Source: Nocardioides okcheonensis
GTDB taxonomy: Bacteria > Actinomycetota > Actinomycetes > Propionibacteriales > Nocardioidaceae
Assembly: GCF_020991065.1 (NCBI RefSeq)
Contig: NZ_CP087710.1
Span: forward strand, 1,302,001 to 1,366,000
Direction: 5' to 3'
Length of the DNA stretch: 64,000 nucleotides
Under the pieces are notes generated by a model. It worked only from the letters and a program-made list of their open reading frames with translations. It ran no database searches and had not been told where the DNA came from. Position 1 is the stretch's first letter, and every line of letters starts with the position of its first letter. This document shows positions 1 to 9,678 of the stretch, piece by piece. Made by a program: the position numbers and the translations under genes.

Positions 1-1090
1 CGAGCAGCTGCGCGTCCGCGTCGGAGACGGGGTCGCCGACGACACCGGCCTCCTTGAGGAACGGCAGGGCGCGGTGGGTGATCTCGTCGAGCGGCAGCAG
101 CCGCATCTGCGCGGTGTTGATCGCCTCGGCCTTCTTCAGGTCGAAGCGCGCCGGGTTGGGGTTGACGTCCTTGATGTCGAACGCCTCCACCATCTCGGCC
201 ATGGAGAACACGTCGCGGTCGCCGGAGATCGACCACCCGAGCAGCGCGAGGTAGTTGAGCAGGCCCTCGGGGATGAAGCCCTGCTCGCGGTAGGCCAGCG
301 CGTGCGCCTCGGGGTCGCGCTTGGAGAGCTTCTTGTTGCCCTGGCCCATGACGTAGGGCAGGTGCCCGTAGACCGGCACGGTGGTCGCGATCCCGAGCTC
401 GACGAGCGCCTCGAACAGCGCGAGCTGGCGGGGCGTGCTGGAGAGCAGGTCCTCGCCGCGCAGGACGTGGGTGATCTGCATCATCGCGTCGTCGACCGGG
501 TTGACCAGCGTGTAGAGCGGGTCCCCGTTGGCGCGCGAGAGCGCGTAGTCGGGGACGTTCTCCGTCTCGAACGTGATGTCGCCGCGGACCGCGTCGTCCC
601 ACGTGATCGAGCCGTCCGGCATCCGGAACCGGACGATCGGTGCACGGCCCTCCGCCACGAACGCGTCGCGCTGCTCGTCGGAGAGCGCGCGGCAGAACCC
701 GTCGTAGCCCTGCACCTTGGAGCCGGCGGCCTTGCGGCGCGCGTCGACCTCCTCGTTGCGGCAGTAGCAGTCGTAGGTGTACGACGACGCGCGCAGGCGG
801 TCGAGCACGTCGCGGTAGATGTCGCCGCGCTCGCTCTGCAGGTACGGGCCGTGCGGGCCGCCGACCTCGATGCCCTCGTCCCAGTCGAGGCCGAGCCAGC
901 GCCACAGCTCCAGGATCGCGTCGTAGGACTCGCGGGTGCTGCGCTCCTTGTCGGTGTCCTCCATCCGGAAGACGATCTGGCCGCCGTGGTGGCGCGCGAA
1001 GGCCCAGTTGAACAGGGCCGTGCGGACCAGGCCGACGTGGGGCGAGCCGGTCGGGGACGGGCAGAAGCGGACGCGGACGGGGGTGCTCAT
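1..1090 (-). CDS. gltX: Glutamyl-tRNA synthetase, C-terminal end cut by window edge
   Basis: Charges tRNA-Glu with glutamate in the cytoplasm. The N-terminus reads [20 protein letters not shown], which carries the class I HIGH-type signature near residues 11-20. The KMSKS-type loop appears as KLSKRD near residue 255, and a CYCR segment lies in the zinc-binding region. About 363 codons are present. The family is usually 470-490 residues, so the anticodon-binding end lies outside the window. It starts 7 bp after the stop of the FAH-family gene and may be co-transcribed with it. Actinobacteria often have leuCD close to gltX, which would fit the amino acid genes here, but that side is not visible. 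Confidence 0.96.
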   Translation of the reverse strand, partial: MSTPVRVRFCPSPTGSPHVGLVRTALFNWAFARHHGGQIVFRMEDTDKERSTRESYDAILELWRWLGLDWDEGIEVGGPHGPYLQSERGDIYRDVLDRLRASSYTYDCYCRNEEVDARRKAAGSKVQGYDGFCRALSDEQRDAFVAEGRAPIVRFRMPDGSITWDDAVRGDITFETENVPDYALSRANGDPLYTLVNPVDDAMMQITHVLRGEDLLSSTPRQLALFEALVELGIATTVPVYGHLPYVMGQGNKKLSKRDPEAHALAYREQGFIPEGLLNYLALLGWSISGDRDVFSMAEMVEAFDIKDVNPNPARFDLKKAEAINTAQMRLLPLDEITHRALPFLKEAGVVGDPVSDADAQLL

Positions 1091-1097
1091 CAGGTGC

Positions 1098-1910
1098 TCA
1101 GTTCCTCTTCGCGACGGGGTTGGCCAGGGATCCGATGCCGGCGACCGAGATCTCGACCTCGTCGCCGACCTGCATCGGACCGACACCCTCGGGGGTGCCG
1201 GTGAGGATGACGTCGCCCGGCAGCAGCGTCATCACGGAGGAGACGTGGGCGACCAGGGTCGGCACGTCGAAGATCATGTCGGACGTGGTGCCGTCCTGGA
1301 CCAGGTCACCGTTGAGGTAGGTCTGCACCTCGCGGCCGTCGGCGAAGGCCTGCGGGTCGAGGTCGGTCTCGATCCAGGGGCCGAGCGGGCAGAAGGAGTC
1401 GAAGCCCTTCGCCCGGGTGAACTGCACGTCCGACTTCTGCAGGTCGCGCGCGGTGACGTCGTTGGCGATCGTGTAGCCGAAGATCACGTCGGTCGCCTGC
1501 TCGGCCGGCACGTCGCGGCAGATCCGGCCGATCACGACGGCGAGCTCGCCCTCGTAGTGCAGGTCGCTCGTCTGCGACGGGTAGTGGATCGGGTCGCCCG
1601 GGCCCACCACGGTGGTGTTGGGCTTGAGGAACATCAGGGGCTCCGACGGCAGGTCGTGGCCGAGCTCGGCGGCGTGGGCGGCGTAGTTGCGCCCGATCCC
1701 GACGACCTTGCTGCGCGGGATCACCGGTGCGAGCAGGCGTACGTCGGCGAGCCGGTGCTGCTCCTCGAGCAGCTTGATCCCGACGTAGAGGGGGTCGCCC
1801 GCCAGCGCGACGACCACCGAGTCCTCGGCCGGCTGGCCGTGCTCGTCGACCTCGCCGGTCACGACGCCGAAGCGTGGCTCCTCGCCCGTGCTGAACCTGC
1901 AGATGCGCAT
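1098..1910 (-). CDS. Fumarylacetoacetate hydrolase-family protein
   Basis: A 270-residue member of the FAH superfamily, whose enzymes cleave or decarboxylate acylpyruvate-like compounds using a divalent metal. Seen in the protein: the acidic metal-binding stretch around [12 protein letters not shown], then [11 protein letters not shown], and the C-terminal [16 protein letters not shown] signature. The exact substrate cannot be read from sequence. The start is well placed: AGACTA on the plus strand (1917-1922), read as TAGTCT on the coding strand, lies 6 nt before the ATG, which fits a leaderless transcript. This box overlaps the stop codon of the upstream decarboxylase gene. gltX follows after 7 bp. 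Confidence 0.9.
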   Translation of the reverse strand: MRICRFSTGEEPRFGVVTGEVDEHGQPAEDSVVVALAGDPLYVGIKLLEEQHRLADVRLLAPVIPRSKVVGIGRNYAAHAAELGHDLPSEPLMFLKPNTTVVGPGDPIHYPSQTSDLHYEGELAVVIGRICRDVPAEQATDVIFGYTIANDVTARDLQKSDVQFTRAKGFDSFCPLGPWIETDLDPQAFADGREVQTYLNGDLVQDGTTSDMIFDVPTLVAHVSSVMTLLPGDVILTGTPEGVGPMQVGDEVEISVAGIGSLANPVAKRN

Positions 1911-1919
1911 GCACCGAGA

Positions 1920-3281
<1,362 letters not shown>

Positions 3282-3503
3282 CCCGCCAGTGTGGGCGGCG
3301 GCGGGCGCGGCGTCGAGGGCGCTGCGGACGTCAGGGGGAGGTCCCGCCCCCGTCCCGGGACCTCCCACCTGCGCCTGCGGCCAGGCACCCCCGTGACCGG
3401 GCCGCCGCGACCGGTCCCCCGACCGGCGCGTACGCCCCATCCTGCCCCGCGTCCGGGGCCGTCCGGACCACTCGTCCGGTTCCCGAACAACCCCGAACAG
3501 GGA

Positions 3504-4499
3504 TCACGCCTGACGCGCTCCCGGGCGGAGCCAGCCGGCGGACATCGCCGCGCGCACGCGTGCCGGCAGGGACTCCACGACCGCGAGGACCACGAAGCCG
3601 GAGATCAGCTTGTCGACCACCGAGGTCAGCAGGTTGGACACGGTGACCGAGGCCCACAACGAGCTGAAGAAGACCAGCGCGCTCGCCGTGATCACGTCGG
3701 TGCCGTGGTCGGAGAAGCCCTGCTCCACGGTCACGATCAGCGGCACCGCCATGCTCGAGCAGGCGAGCGCGACCACCAGGTTGAGGAGGAAGAAGCGCGG
3801 GATGCTGCGGGCCATGGCGAAGCGGCGCGCGCCGTAGCCCCAGATCAGCGCGCCCGCCACGTTGACCGGCGCGAACAGCAGCGACGTCGGACCACTCACC
3901 GCCATGCCGGCGGTGTTGGTGGCCAGCCCGACGAGGGCGCCCCACCAGGGACCGAGGACGACGGCGGTGCAGGCGGTGCCGGTCATGTCGAGGTAGACCG
4001 GGAGGTCGAGCAGCTCGACGAGCCCGCGGCCCAGCATGTTCATCACGAAGCCGCCGACCAGCACGGCGACCAGCCAGCGCCTCGGGAACCGGGCGACGCG
4101 GGGCACGGGCTCGGGCTCAGGCTCAGGCTCCGGCTCGGGCTCAGGCTCCGGCTCCGGCTCGGGCTCCGGCTCGGGAGCGGGTGCGGCGACCGCCGGGGCC
4201 GCGGCGCCGCCCCGGACGCGCCGGGCTCTCGCCGCCCACTCGCGCGCGCGGTCGTCGTCGGCCCCCAGGGCGCGGGCGAGGTCGCCGATCAGGTCGGCGT
4301 CGATGCGCTGGCGCCCCAGCCGGAACGCGTCGTAGACCGTGGTCCGCCCGACCCGCGCGGCCTCGGCGGACATGCCGCGCTCGCGTCGCAGCCGGCTGAC
4401 CCGCGTCGCCAGCTCGCCGAAGGACGGCGCCCCCGCGTCCGCGCGCAGCGCGACCAGCCGCCGTACGAGCTCGTCGTACCGTCCCCCGTGTTCTGACAC
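3504..4499 (-). CDS. HTH domain fused by a Glu-Pro linker to an ECF-S-like membrane domain
   Basis: A 331-residue protein with an unusual layout. Residues about 25-80 resemble the Xre-type HTH common in actinobacteria (SFGELATRVSRLRRERGMSA, then TTVYDAFRLGRQR). Residues about 108-132 are twelve Glu-Pro pairs. Residues 142-310 form several hydrophobic helices, with the segment LDMTGTACTAVVLGPWWGAL followed by a TNTAGM motif. This looks like the S (substrate-binding) component of ECF transporters and related membrane sensors. A role as a membrane-anchored DNA-binding regulator, or as a vitamin or solute receptor, is inference. It stands alone, divergent from the gene at 4551, with no ECF ATPase or T component beside it; bioMN lies 4 kb away. 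Confidence 0.8.
   Translation of the reverse strand: MSEHGGRYDELVRRLVALRADAGAPSFGELATRVSRLRRERGMSAEAARVGRTTVYDAFRLGRQRIDADLIGDLARALGADDDRAREWAARARRVRGGAAAPAVAAPAPEPEPEPEPEPEPEPEPEPEPEPVPRVARFPRRWLVAVLVGGFVMNMLGRGLVELLDLPVYLDMTGTACTAVVLGPWWGALVGLATNTAGMAVSGPTSLLFAPVNVAGALIWGYGARRFAMARSIPRFFLLNLVVALACSSMAVPLIVTVEQGFSDHGTDVITASALVFFSSLWASVTVSNLLTSVVDKLISGFVVLAVVESLPARVRAAMSAGWLRPGARQA
4107..4172 (+). repeat. Hexanucleotide tandem repeat (11 copies of NGGCTC)
   Basis: Eleven uninterrupted 6-bp units of the form gggctc, aggctc or cggctc. On the minus strand each unit encodes Glu-Pro, so gain or loss of whole units would change linker length without shifting the frame. It lies inside the HTH-membrane protein gene. 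Confidence 0.95.
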
Positions 4500-4550
4500 A
4501 CACTCCCCCAGGTCGGTGCTCGGCCGGGATCGTATCTAGAGTCGTGCGCC

Positions 4551-5468
4551 ATGGAGGTGCTCTCGCGCGTTTCGTGGCGCGCTCGTGACGAGGCGCACAC
4601 CTCGCGGGTCGACGCGCTCGTCGCGCCCCACCTCGCCCGGCGCGCCGACCAGGTGAAGCACCCGGTCCACGACTTCCTCTTCACCTACTACTCCCAGCGC
4701 CCGGCCCAGCTGCGGCGCTGGCACCCCGGCTTCGGCGTCGCGCTCGAGGACGCGCCCGACCACGCCGGCCTCAAGGGCTACGGCCCGGTGTCGCTGGTCG
4801 AGGGGGGCGCCCCGCACCCGTCACGAGACCCCGTCGCCGTCACCGAGGCGTACGTCGCGTCCCAGCAGCGGCTGCTGCGCCAGCTGCACGGCCTGCTGAG
4901 CGCCACCGCGGCGCGGGCGCCGCAGCTCGGCTGCTTCGGCCTGCACGAGTGGGCGATGGTCCACCGCTCCGTCGAGCACGGCACCCGCCACGACTGGCCG
5001 CTGCGGCTCGGCGCGGCCGGCACCGACGAGGTCGTCGAGTCGCACCGGATCGGCTGCTCGCACTTCGACGCGTTCCGCTTCTTCACCCCGACGGCCCGCC
5101 CGCTCAACACCCTCCAGCCCGGCCGCGACGACCGGCCGGCCTTCGAGCAGCCCGGCTGCCTGCACGTCGGGATGGACCTCTACAAGCACGCCTTCCGGCT
5201 CACGCCGATGGTCCCCAGCGAGCTGGTCGCCGACTGCTTCGAGCTCGCCCGCGACATCCGGGTGCTGGACATGCGGGCGTCGCCGTACGACCTCGCCGAC
5301 CTCGGCTTCGAGCCGGTGCCGATCGAGACGGCCGCCGGCAAGGCGGCGTACGTCGCGGCGCAGCGGGGCTTCGCCGAGCGCGGCGCGCCGCTGCGGGCTC
5401 GGCTGGTCGCCGAGTGCGAGCGGCTGCTCGCGGGTCACCGCGGGCGGGTGCCGTCGATCAGTCCGTAG
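4551..5468 (+). CDS. Conserved actinobacterial protein of unknown function
   Basis: A 305-residue soluble protein rich in His and aromatic residues, with motifs such as FLFTYYSQRPAQLRRWHPGF, LGCFGLHEWAMVHR and HLGMDLYKHAF-like segments. I recall close relatives being labelled 3-methyladenine DNA glycosylase in some genomes, but I see no helix-hairpin-helix or recognised glycosylase motif, so I do not accept that name. A TAGAGT box at 4537-4542 ends 8 nt before the ATG. It is transcribed away from the HTH-membrane gene, and its last 34 bp overlap the end of the small gene at 5435-5647 tail to tail. Confidence 0.8.
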   Translation: MEVLSRVSWRARDEAHTSRVDALVAPHLARRADQVKHPVHDFLFTYYSQRPAQLRRWHPGFGVALEDAPDHAGLKGYGPVSLVEGGAPHPSRDPVAVTEAYVASQQRLLRQLHGLLSATAARAPQLGCFGLHEWAMVHRSVEHGTRHDWPLRLGAAGTDEVVESHRIGCSHFDAFRFFTPTARPLNTLQPGRDDRPAFEQPGCLHVGMDLYKHAFRLTPMVPSELVADCFELARDIRVLDMRASPYDLADLGFEPVPIETAAGKAAYVAAQRGFAERGAPLRARLVAECERLLAGHRGRVPSISP

Positions 5469-5647
5469 ACGTCGTAGACGCGGTTCTGGTTCACGATGAG
5501 GTTCTGCTGCAGCGGCACGTCGTGGTCCGGGTCGATGGGCGGCGGTGGCACCGAGATGTCCTTCGCCCGCACCCACGCGACGAGCGCCACGGGCACGTCG
5601 ATCTCGTCCGCCATCTCCTGGTCGGTCATGTCGTCGCGGTGCTTCAT
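5435..5647 (-). CDS. Small acidic protein downstream of a sulfotransferase gene
   Basis: A 70-residue protein starting MKHRDDMTDQEMADEIDVPV. The first half could form a short helical or UBA/HTH-like fold (DQEMADEIDVPVALVAWVRAK), followed by a PPPPIDPDHDVPLQQN segment. No family is recognised. It has a good ribosome binding site (AGGAGA, 6 nt before ATG) and begins 25 bp after the sulfotransferase stop on the same strand, so the two are probably co-transcribed. Its tail overlaps the 3' end of the plus-strand gene by 34 bp. Strong RBS and operon position are the main reasons to call it real. Confidence 0.7.
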   Translation of the reverse strand: MKHRDDMTDQEMADEIDVPVALVAWVRAKDISVPPPPIDPDHDVPLQQNLIVNQNRVYDVYGLIDGTRPR

Positions 5648-5672
5648 CCCGGTCTCCTGGAGGTCGGACGGG

Positions 5673-6314
5673 CTAGAACTCGTAGCCGAACGCCTCGATG
5701 GTGTCGGCGAAGACGTCGGCGACCCGCTGGCGGGAGACGTCGGTGTAGAGCTCGCGGTAGTGGCCGGCGGGGCGGGCGTTGCCCTTCGCGCGCGGCAGGT
5801 CCGGCTCGCCGGGGAGGCCGAGCTGCTGCCAGACCTCGGCGAGCTCGGTGTCGAGGTGCTCGTAGCGCAGGACCCGGTCGAGGGCCATCTTGCCGCGGAT
5901 CCGGTAGAGCCGGCGGTTGTTGGACAGCTGCTCGATCCAGATCTCCTGGACGTAGGTCTCGAAGTCGGGGAGCTCGGGACGGTCCTTGTACTTCCAGAAG
6001 TACAGCGACACGACCGCGTCCCACGGGTTCCGCTCGATCGCGAAGGTGAAGTAGTCCCGCCACGCCTCCGTGCCGACCAGGTCGCGGGTGGCCTTGGCGC
6101 CCATGTGGTTGTAGGCCTTGCGCGGCAGCGGCGGCGACTCGAAGTTCTGCGGACCGCGCCCGCCGGCGGCGGTGCGGAGCGCCTCGTCCTCCGGGCTGAT
6201 CTCGGTGATGATGTCGTCGGGCCCGCACACCTGCGACAGCGCGATCTCCACGCTCGTGCCCGCCGTCTTGCGGGTCTTCAGGAAGATGAAGCGGTGGAGG
6301 TGGGACGCGATCAC
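5673..6314 (-). CDS. PAPS-dependent sulfotransferase family protein
   Basis: A 213-residue protein of the Sulfotransfer_2-like group, which moves sulfate from PAPS to a sugar, lipid or peptide hydroxyl. Seen: the N-terminal FIFLKTRKTAGTSVE loop, which matches the 5'-phosphosulfate loop, and IERNPWDAVVSLYFWKY, the 3'-phosphate motif with the RxPxxxxxS pattern slightly altered. Target unknown. GTG 6314 is chosen because TAGGGT (plus strand 6322-6327) lies 7 nt before it. The pentapeptide gene starts 42 bp away on the other strand, so the two promoters face each other within that gap. Confidence 0.85.
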   Translation of the reverse strand: MIASHLHRFIFLKTRKTAGTSVEIALSQVCGPDDIITEISPEDEALRTAAGGRGPQNFESPPLPRKAYNHMGAKATRDLVGTEAWRDYFTFAIERNPWDAVVSLYFWKYKDRPELPDFETYVQEIWIEQLSNNRRLYRIRGKMALDRVLRYEHLDTELAEVWQQLGLPGEPDLPRAKGNARPAGHYRELYTDVSRQRVADVFADTIEAFGYEF

Positions 6315-6356
6315 GGGGAAGACCCTAGCCGTCGCGGCGCGGATACGGTGGCTGCC

Positions 6357-6980
6357 GTGACCGAGCCCCAGCCGACCAGCGACCAGTCCCACGCCGACCG
6401 GCACTTCCGCGGGGAGGACTGGTACGGCGACGACCTCGGCGCCGCCCGGTTCACCGACTGCACCTTCACCGACGTCGACCTCTCCGAGGCCACCACGACC
6501 GGGGCGGTCTTCGAGCGCTGCACGTTCCACGGCGGCCGGCTCAACGCCTCGACCCACACCGCGACCGCCTTCGTGGGCTGCGACTTCCGGCGCACGTCCT
6601 TCTTCGACGCGACCCTCGACGGCTGCAAGCTGGTCGGCTCGACGTTCGCCGACTGCACGCTGCGCCCGCTCACCGTCACCGGCGGGTCGTGGCTCGGCGT
6701 CACCATCCGCGGCGGCAACCTGGCCCGGCTCGACCTGACCGGCGTCGACCTGCGCGAGGCCGACCTGTCGATGTCCGACCTGACCCTCACCGTCCTCGCC
6801 GGCGCCCGCCTCGACCGGGCCGTGCTGCGGGAGGCGAACCTCGACCGCACCGACCTGCGCGGCGCCAGCCTCGACGGCGTCGACCTGGCGGCGGCGACGC
6901 TGCGCAGGACCCGCCTCGACGTGGCCGGCGCGGTGCTGCTCGCCGAGCTGCACGGGGCCGACGTCGACCCGTCCGCCTGA
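6357..6980 (+). CDS. Pentapeptide repeat protein
   Basis: A 207-residue protein made almost entirely of A(D/N)LxX-type five-residue repeats, for example LREADLSMSDLTLT, LREANLDRTDLRGASLDGVD. Such proteins fold as a right-handed quadrilateral beta helix. Some members (MfpA, Qnr) mimic DNA and protect gyrase, but many have no known role, so no function is assigned. GTG 6357 is preceded by TACGGT at 6344-6349 with a 7-nt spacer, which fits a leaderless start. It shares a 42-bp divergent intergenic region with the sulfotransferase gene. Confidence 0.9.
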   Translation: MTEPQPTSDQSHADRHFRGEDWYGDDLGAARFTDCTFTDVDLSEATTTGAVFERCTFHGGRLNASTHTATAFVGCDFRRTSFFDATLDGCKLVGSTFADCTLRPLTVTGGSWLGVTIRGGNLARLDLTGVDLREADLSMSDLTLTVLAGARLDRAVLREANLDRTDLRGASLDGVDLAAATLRRTRLDVAGAVLLAELHGADVDPSA

Positions 6981-6990
6981 CCCGGCCCGC

Positions 6991-7050
6991 TATCTGAGGA
7001 CGTTCTGGTGGGTGAAAGTGCCCTCCGACCCACCAGAACGTCCGCAGATA
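6991..7050. terminator. Long inverted repeat between converging genes
   Basis: Two 23-nt arms (6991-7013 and 7028-7050) are complementary at 22 positions around a 14-nt loop. The element sits between the converging pentapeptide gene and the TetR gene. It has no T-tract, so it could be a bidirectional, T-less terminator or a dispersed palindromic element. Confidence 0.6.
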
Positions 7051-7082
7051 CCCCGCCGGCGGGGCACGGTCGTACCGCGTGC

Positions 7083-7634
7083 TCAGGCGAGGCGCGCGCG
7101 GAGCCCGTCGACGACCAGGTCGAGCCCGAGGTCGAAGTCGGGCAGCGACTCCAGCGACCGCTCGACGGCGCCGAGGCCGACGGCCTGCCGGGCGGTCTGC
7201 TCCTCGAAGGCGTGGCCGAAGACGTAGTGCAGCAGCGTGCGCGCGGCGACCGCCGCCAGCTCCTCGGGCGCTCCGGCGTCGGTGAGCACCTTCTCGAGCT
7301 CGGTCACCGGCCCGGCGGCGCCGAGCCCGAAGGCCCAGACCGTCGCGACCACGTCGGCGCCGTCGGTGCAGGCCAGCATGGCCAGGCGCAGCTCGGTGCA
7401 GACCTCGCGGAGCCGGTCGTCCCACTCGACGGCCGTGCGCGGGCGCCCGCCGCGGGCGAGGACCTCGTCGGCGACGGCGGCGAGGAGCTCCTGCTTGCTC
7501 GCGAAGTGGTGGTAGATCGCGCTCGGCTGCACCCCCAGCTCGGAGCCGAGGCGGCGCATGGTGAGCGCCGCGAGGCCGTGGGTGTCGAGCAGCTCGACGG
7601 CGTGGTCGAGGACGTCCCTGCGCCGGTGCGCCAC
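7083..7634 (-). CDS. bioQ: TetR-family repressor, probable BioQ of the biotin uptake operon
   Basis: A 183-residue TetR-type regulator: N-terminal HTH at about residues 20-50 (LTMRRLGSELGVQPSAIYHHF) and a TetR_C-like helical ligand domain. It is divergent from bioYMN, and the gap holds two copies of a TGAAC-N3-GTTCA palindrome. BioQ of Corynebacterium and Mycobacterium, a TetR-family repressor of biotin genes, is reported to use a closely related TGAAC-N3-GTT site, hence the name. GTG 7634 is taken as start. Expected role: represses bioYMN and itself when biotin is sufficient. Function follows from context rather than protein identity. Confidence 0.8.
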   Translation of the reverse strand: MAHRRRDVLDHAVELLDTHGLAALTMRRLGSELGVQPSAIYHHFASKQELLAAVADEVLARGGRPRTAVEWDDRLREVCTELRLAMLACTDGADVVATVWAFGLGAAGPVTELEKVLTDAGAPEELAAVAARTLLHYVFGHAFEEQTARQAVGLGAVERSLESLPDFDLGLDLVVDGLRARLA

Positions 7635-7690
7635 CGTCCCACCTCCCGCACTCCGGACCGCGTTGACGCGGTGCTCGCCGCCACCCTAAC

Positions 7691-7721
7691 CTGAACACCG
7701 TTCAGCCTGAACAGCGTTCAG
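7691..7721. promoter_or_regulatory. Two tandem BioQ-like operators
   Basis: CTGAACACCGTTCAG (7691-7705) and CTGAACAGCGTTCAG (7707-7721) are near-perfect palindromes 16 bp apart, between the divergent TetR gene and bioY. Both match TGAAC-N3-GTTCA. Confidence 0.85.
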
Positions 7722-7746
7722 GTCCGATCCCCCGCGAGGAATGCCG

Positions 7747-8367
7747 ATGACCGCCACCACCCAGTCCGAGACGTCGCCCGGAACCGGTGCCTCTCCGGGG
7801 AGCGGGTCGTCCTCCCCGTCGCGCGACGTCGCCCTGGTCGCGGCGTTCGCCGCCCTCATCTCGGCCAGCGCCTACGTCGGCGCCATCCCGATCGGCAGTG
7901 CCGGCGTGCCGATCACGCTGCAGACCCTCACCGTGATGCTGGCCGGCTGCGTGCTCGGCCCGGTCCGCGGCTTCGCTGCCGTCACGCTCTACCTCGCGCT
8001 CGGCGCCGTCGGGCTGCCCGTCTTCGCGGAGCACTCCTCGGGCATCGGCGTCTTCACCGGCATCAGCGGCGGCTACCTGCTGTCGTTCCCGCTGGCGGCC
8101 GCGCTCGGCGGCTTCCTCGTGCAGTACGTCGCCCGCGAGCGTCGCACCCGCGCGATCGTCGTCTTCTTCTGCTCGCTCACCGCGAGCGTGCTGGTCATCC
8201 ACACGATGGGCATCGCCGGGATGAAGCTCTACGCCGACGTCTCGTGGCGCCAGGCGGCGACGTGGGACATGCCGTTCTGGATCGGAGACCTGGTCAAGAC
8301 CTCGCTGGTCGCGATGATCGCCGCCGAGGTGCACCGCGCGTTCCCGCAGCTCCTGCGCCGCGACTGA
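7747..8367 (+). CDS. bioY: BioY, biotin-binding S component of an ECF transporter
   Basis: A membrane protein of 206 residues that captures biotin. After a Ser/Gly-rich N-terminal tail of about 25 residues come six hydrophobic helices. BioY hallmarks are seen: AIPIGSAGVPITLQTLTVML, then ALGAVGLPVFA and the GGYLLSFPLAA segment. ATG 7747 is preferred over ATG 7741 because GAGGA (7736-7740) directly abuts the earlier codon but lies 6 nt before the later one. It is the first gene of bioYMN and sits immediately downstream of the two operators. bioM follows with a 1-bp gap. Confidence 0.95.
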   Translation: MTATTQSETSPGTGASPGSGSSSPSRDVALVAAFAALISASAYVGAIPIGSAGVPITLQTLTVMLAGCVLGPVRGFAAVTLYLALGAVGLPVFAEHSSGIGVFTGISGGYLLSFPLAAALGGFLVQYVARERRTRAIVVFFCSLTASVLVIHTMGIAGMKLYADVSWRQAATWDMPFWIGDLVKTSLVAMIAAEVHRAFPQLLRRD

Positions 8368-8368
8368 G

Positions 8369-9070
8369 GTGACCTCGATCCGCTTCGAGGGCGCGGGACT
8401 CCGCGTCCCGCTGCCCGGCCGCGGCGAGCGCGAGGTGCTCGCCCCGGCCACGCTCGACCTGACCGAGTGGCGCGTCGGCGTGATCGGGGCCAACGGTTCG
8501 GGGAAGTCCACGCTCGCGCGGATGGTCAACGGCCTGGTCCGTCCCTCGTCGGGCCGGGTGCTCGTCGACGGGCTCGACGTGGTCCGCGACGGTGCGGCCG
8601 TACGCCGTCGCGTCGGGTTCTGCTTCACCGACCCCGCCGCCCAGCTGGTCATGCCCACCTGCGTCGAGGACGTCGAGCTCTCGTTGCGGCGCTCGGTCCG
8701 CGACGCGGGCGAGCGCCGCGAGCGCGCCCTCGAGGTGCTCGCCGCGCACGGCCTCGCCGACCACGCGCACGACTCGGTCCACTCGCTCTCCGGCGGCCAG
8801 CGCCAGCTGCTCGCCCTCGCCGGCGTGCTCGCCACCTCCCCGGACGTCGTGGTCGCCGACGAGCCGACGACCCTGCTCGACCGCGCGAACACCCGCCGCA
8901 TCGGCGACGTGCTGCTCGGGCTCGAGCAGCAGCTGGTGCTGGTCACCCACGACCTCGACCTCGCGTCACGCTGCGACCGGGTGCTGGTGGTCGACGGCGG
9001 CCGGGTGGTCGCGGACGGTCGTCCCGACGAGGCGATCGTGCACTACACCGACCTGGTCGACGCCCGATGA
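8369..9070 (+). CDS. bioM: BioM, ATPase of the biotin ECF transporter
   Basis: A 233-residue ABC ATPase that powers biotin uptake. Walker A is GANGSGKST (residues 40-48), the signature is LSGGQRQ near 145, Walker B is VVVADEPT near 165-172, and the switch His follows in LVTHD. GTG 8369 starts one base after the bioY stop, and the end overlaps bioN by 4 bp (ATGA), so translation of the three genes is probably coupled. Gene order Y-M-N is the usual one for dedicated biotin ECF transporters. Confidence 0.93.
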   Translation: MTSIRFEGAGLRVPLPGRGEREVLAPATLDLTEWRVGVIGANGSGKSTLARMVNGLVRPSSGRVLVDGLDVVRDGAAVRRRVGFCFTDPAAQLVMPTCVEDVELSLRRSVRDAGERRERALEVLAAHGLADHAHDSVHSLSGGQRQLLALAGVLATSPDVVVADEPTTLLDRANTRRIGDVLLGLEQQLVLVTHDLDLASRCDRVLVVDGGRVVADGRPDEAIVHYTDLVDAR

Positions 9071-9678
9071 GCGACCTGATGGCCGGGCTCCACCAGCCCG
9101 GCGACACCGTCCTGCACCGCGCGCCGGTCGGCGCCAAGGTGCTCGGCCTGGCCGTGCTGAGCCTGGCGATCGTCGTGGTCCGCGACGTGCGCGCAGCGCC
9201 CGTGTTCCTGCTGGCCACGCTGCTCCTCGCCGCGCTCGCGCGGGTGCCGCTGCGGTCGGTCTGGCGGGCGGCGCGGGGCGTGCTGGTGCTCGCGGCGGTC
9301 GCGAGCGCTTTCCAGTGGTGGTGGTACGGCGGCGCCAAGGCGGCCGAGACGTTCCTCGACCTGCTCAGCCTCGGCCTGGCGGCCCTGTCGCTCACCGCGA
9401 CCACCTCGGTCAACGAGATGGTTGACGCCCTGGCCCGGTGGGCCCGGCCGCTGCGCGTCCTCGGGGTCGACCCCGACCGGGTCGCCCTCGCGGTGGCGCT
9501 CACGATCGGCGCACTGCCGGGCACCATCGCGGTCGCCCACGAGACGCGCGACGCGGCCCGCGCGCGCGGGCTCGAGCGCAACCCGCGGGCGTACCTCTCC
9601 CCCTTCGTCATCCGGGTGGTCGCCCGGGCCCACGAGTCCGGCGACGCCCTGCACGCGCGGGGCATCGGCGACGACTGA
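9067..9678 (+). CDS. bioN: BioN, transmembrane T component of the biotin ECF transporter
   Basis: A 203-residue membrane protein of the CbiQ/EcfT family that couples BioM to BioY. Several hydrophobic helices are seen, and near the C-terminus two Ala-Arg-Gly-type coupling motifs: DAARARGLER and DALHARGIGDD. The ATG lies within the bioM stop (ATGA overlap). The stop codon directly abuts the stop of the converging amidase gene, leaving no room for a separate terminator. Confidence 0.93.
   Translation: MSDLMAGLHQPGDTVLHRAPVGAKVLGLAVLSLAIVVVRDVRAAPVFLLATLLLAALARVPLRSVWRAARGVLVLAAVASAFQWWWYGGAKAAETFLDLLSLGLAALSLTATTSVNEMVDALARWARPLRVLGVDPDRVALAVALTIGALPGTIAVAHETRDAARARGLERNPRAYLSPFVIRVVARAHESGDALHARGIGDD

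Noticed and set aside
4551..5468. Naming this protein 3-methyladenine DNA glycosylase
   Set aside because: I see no glycosylase motif. The name probably comes from annotation transfer.
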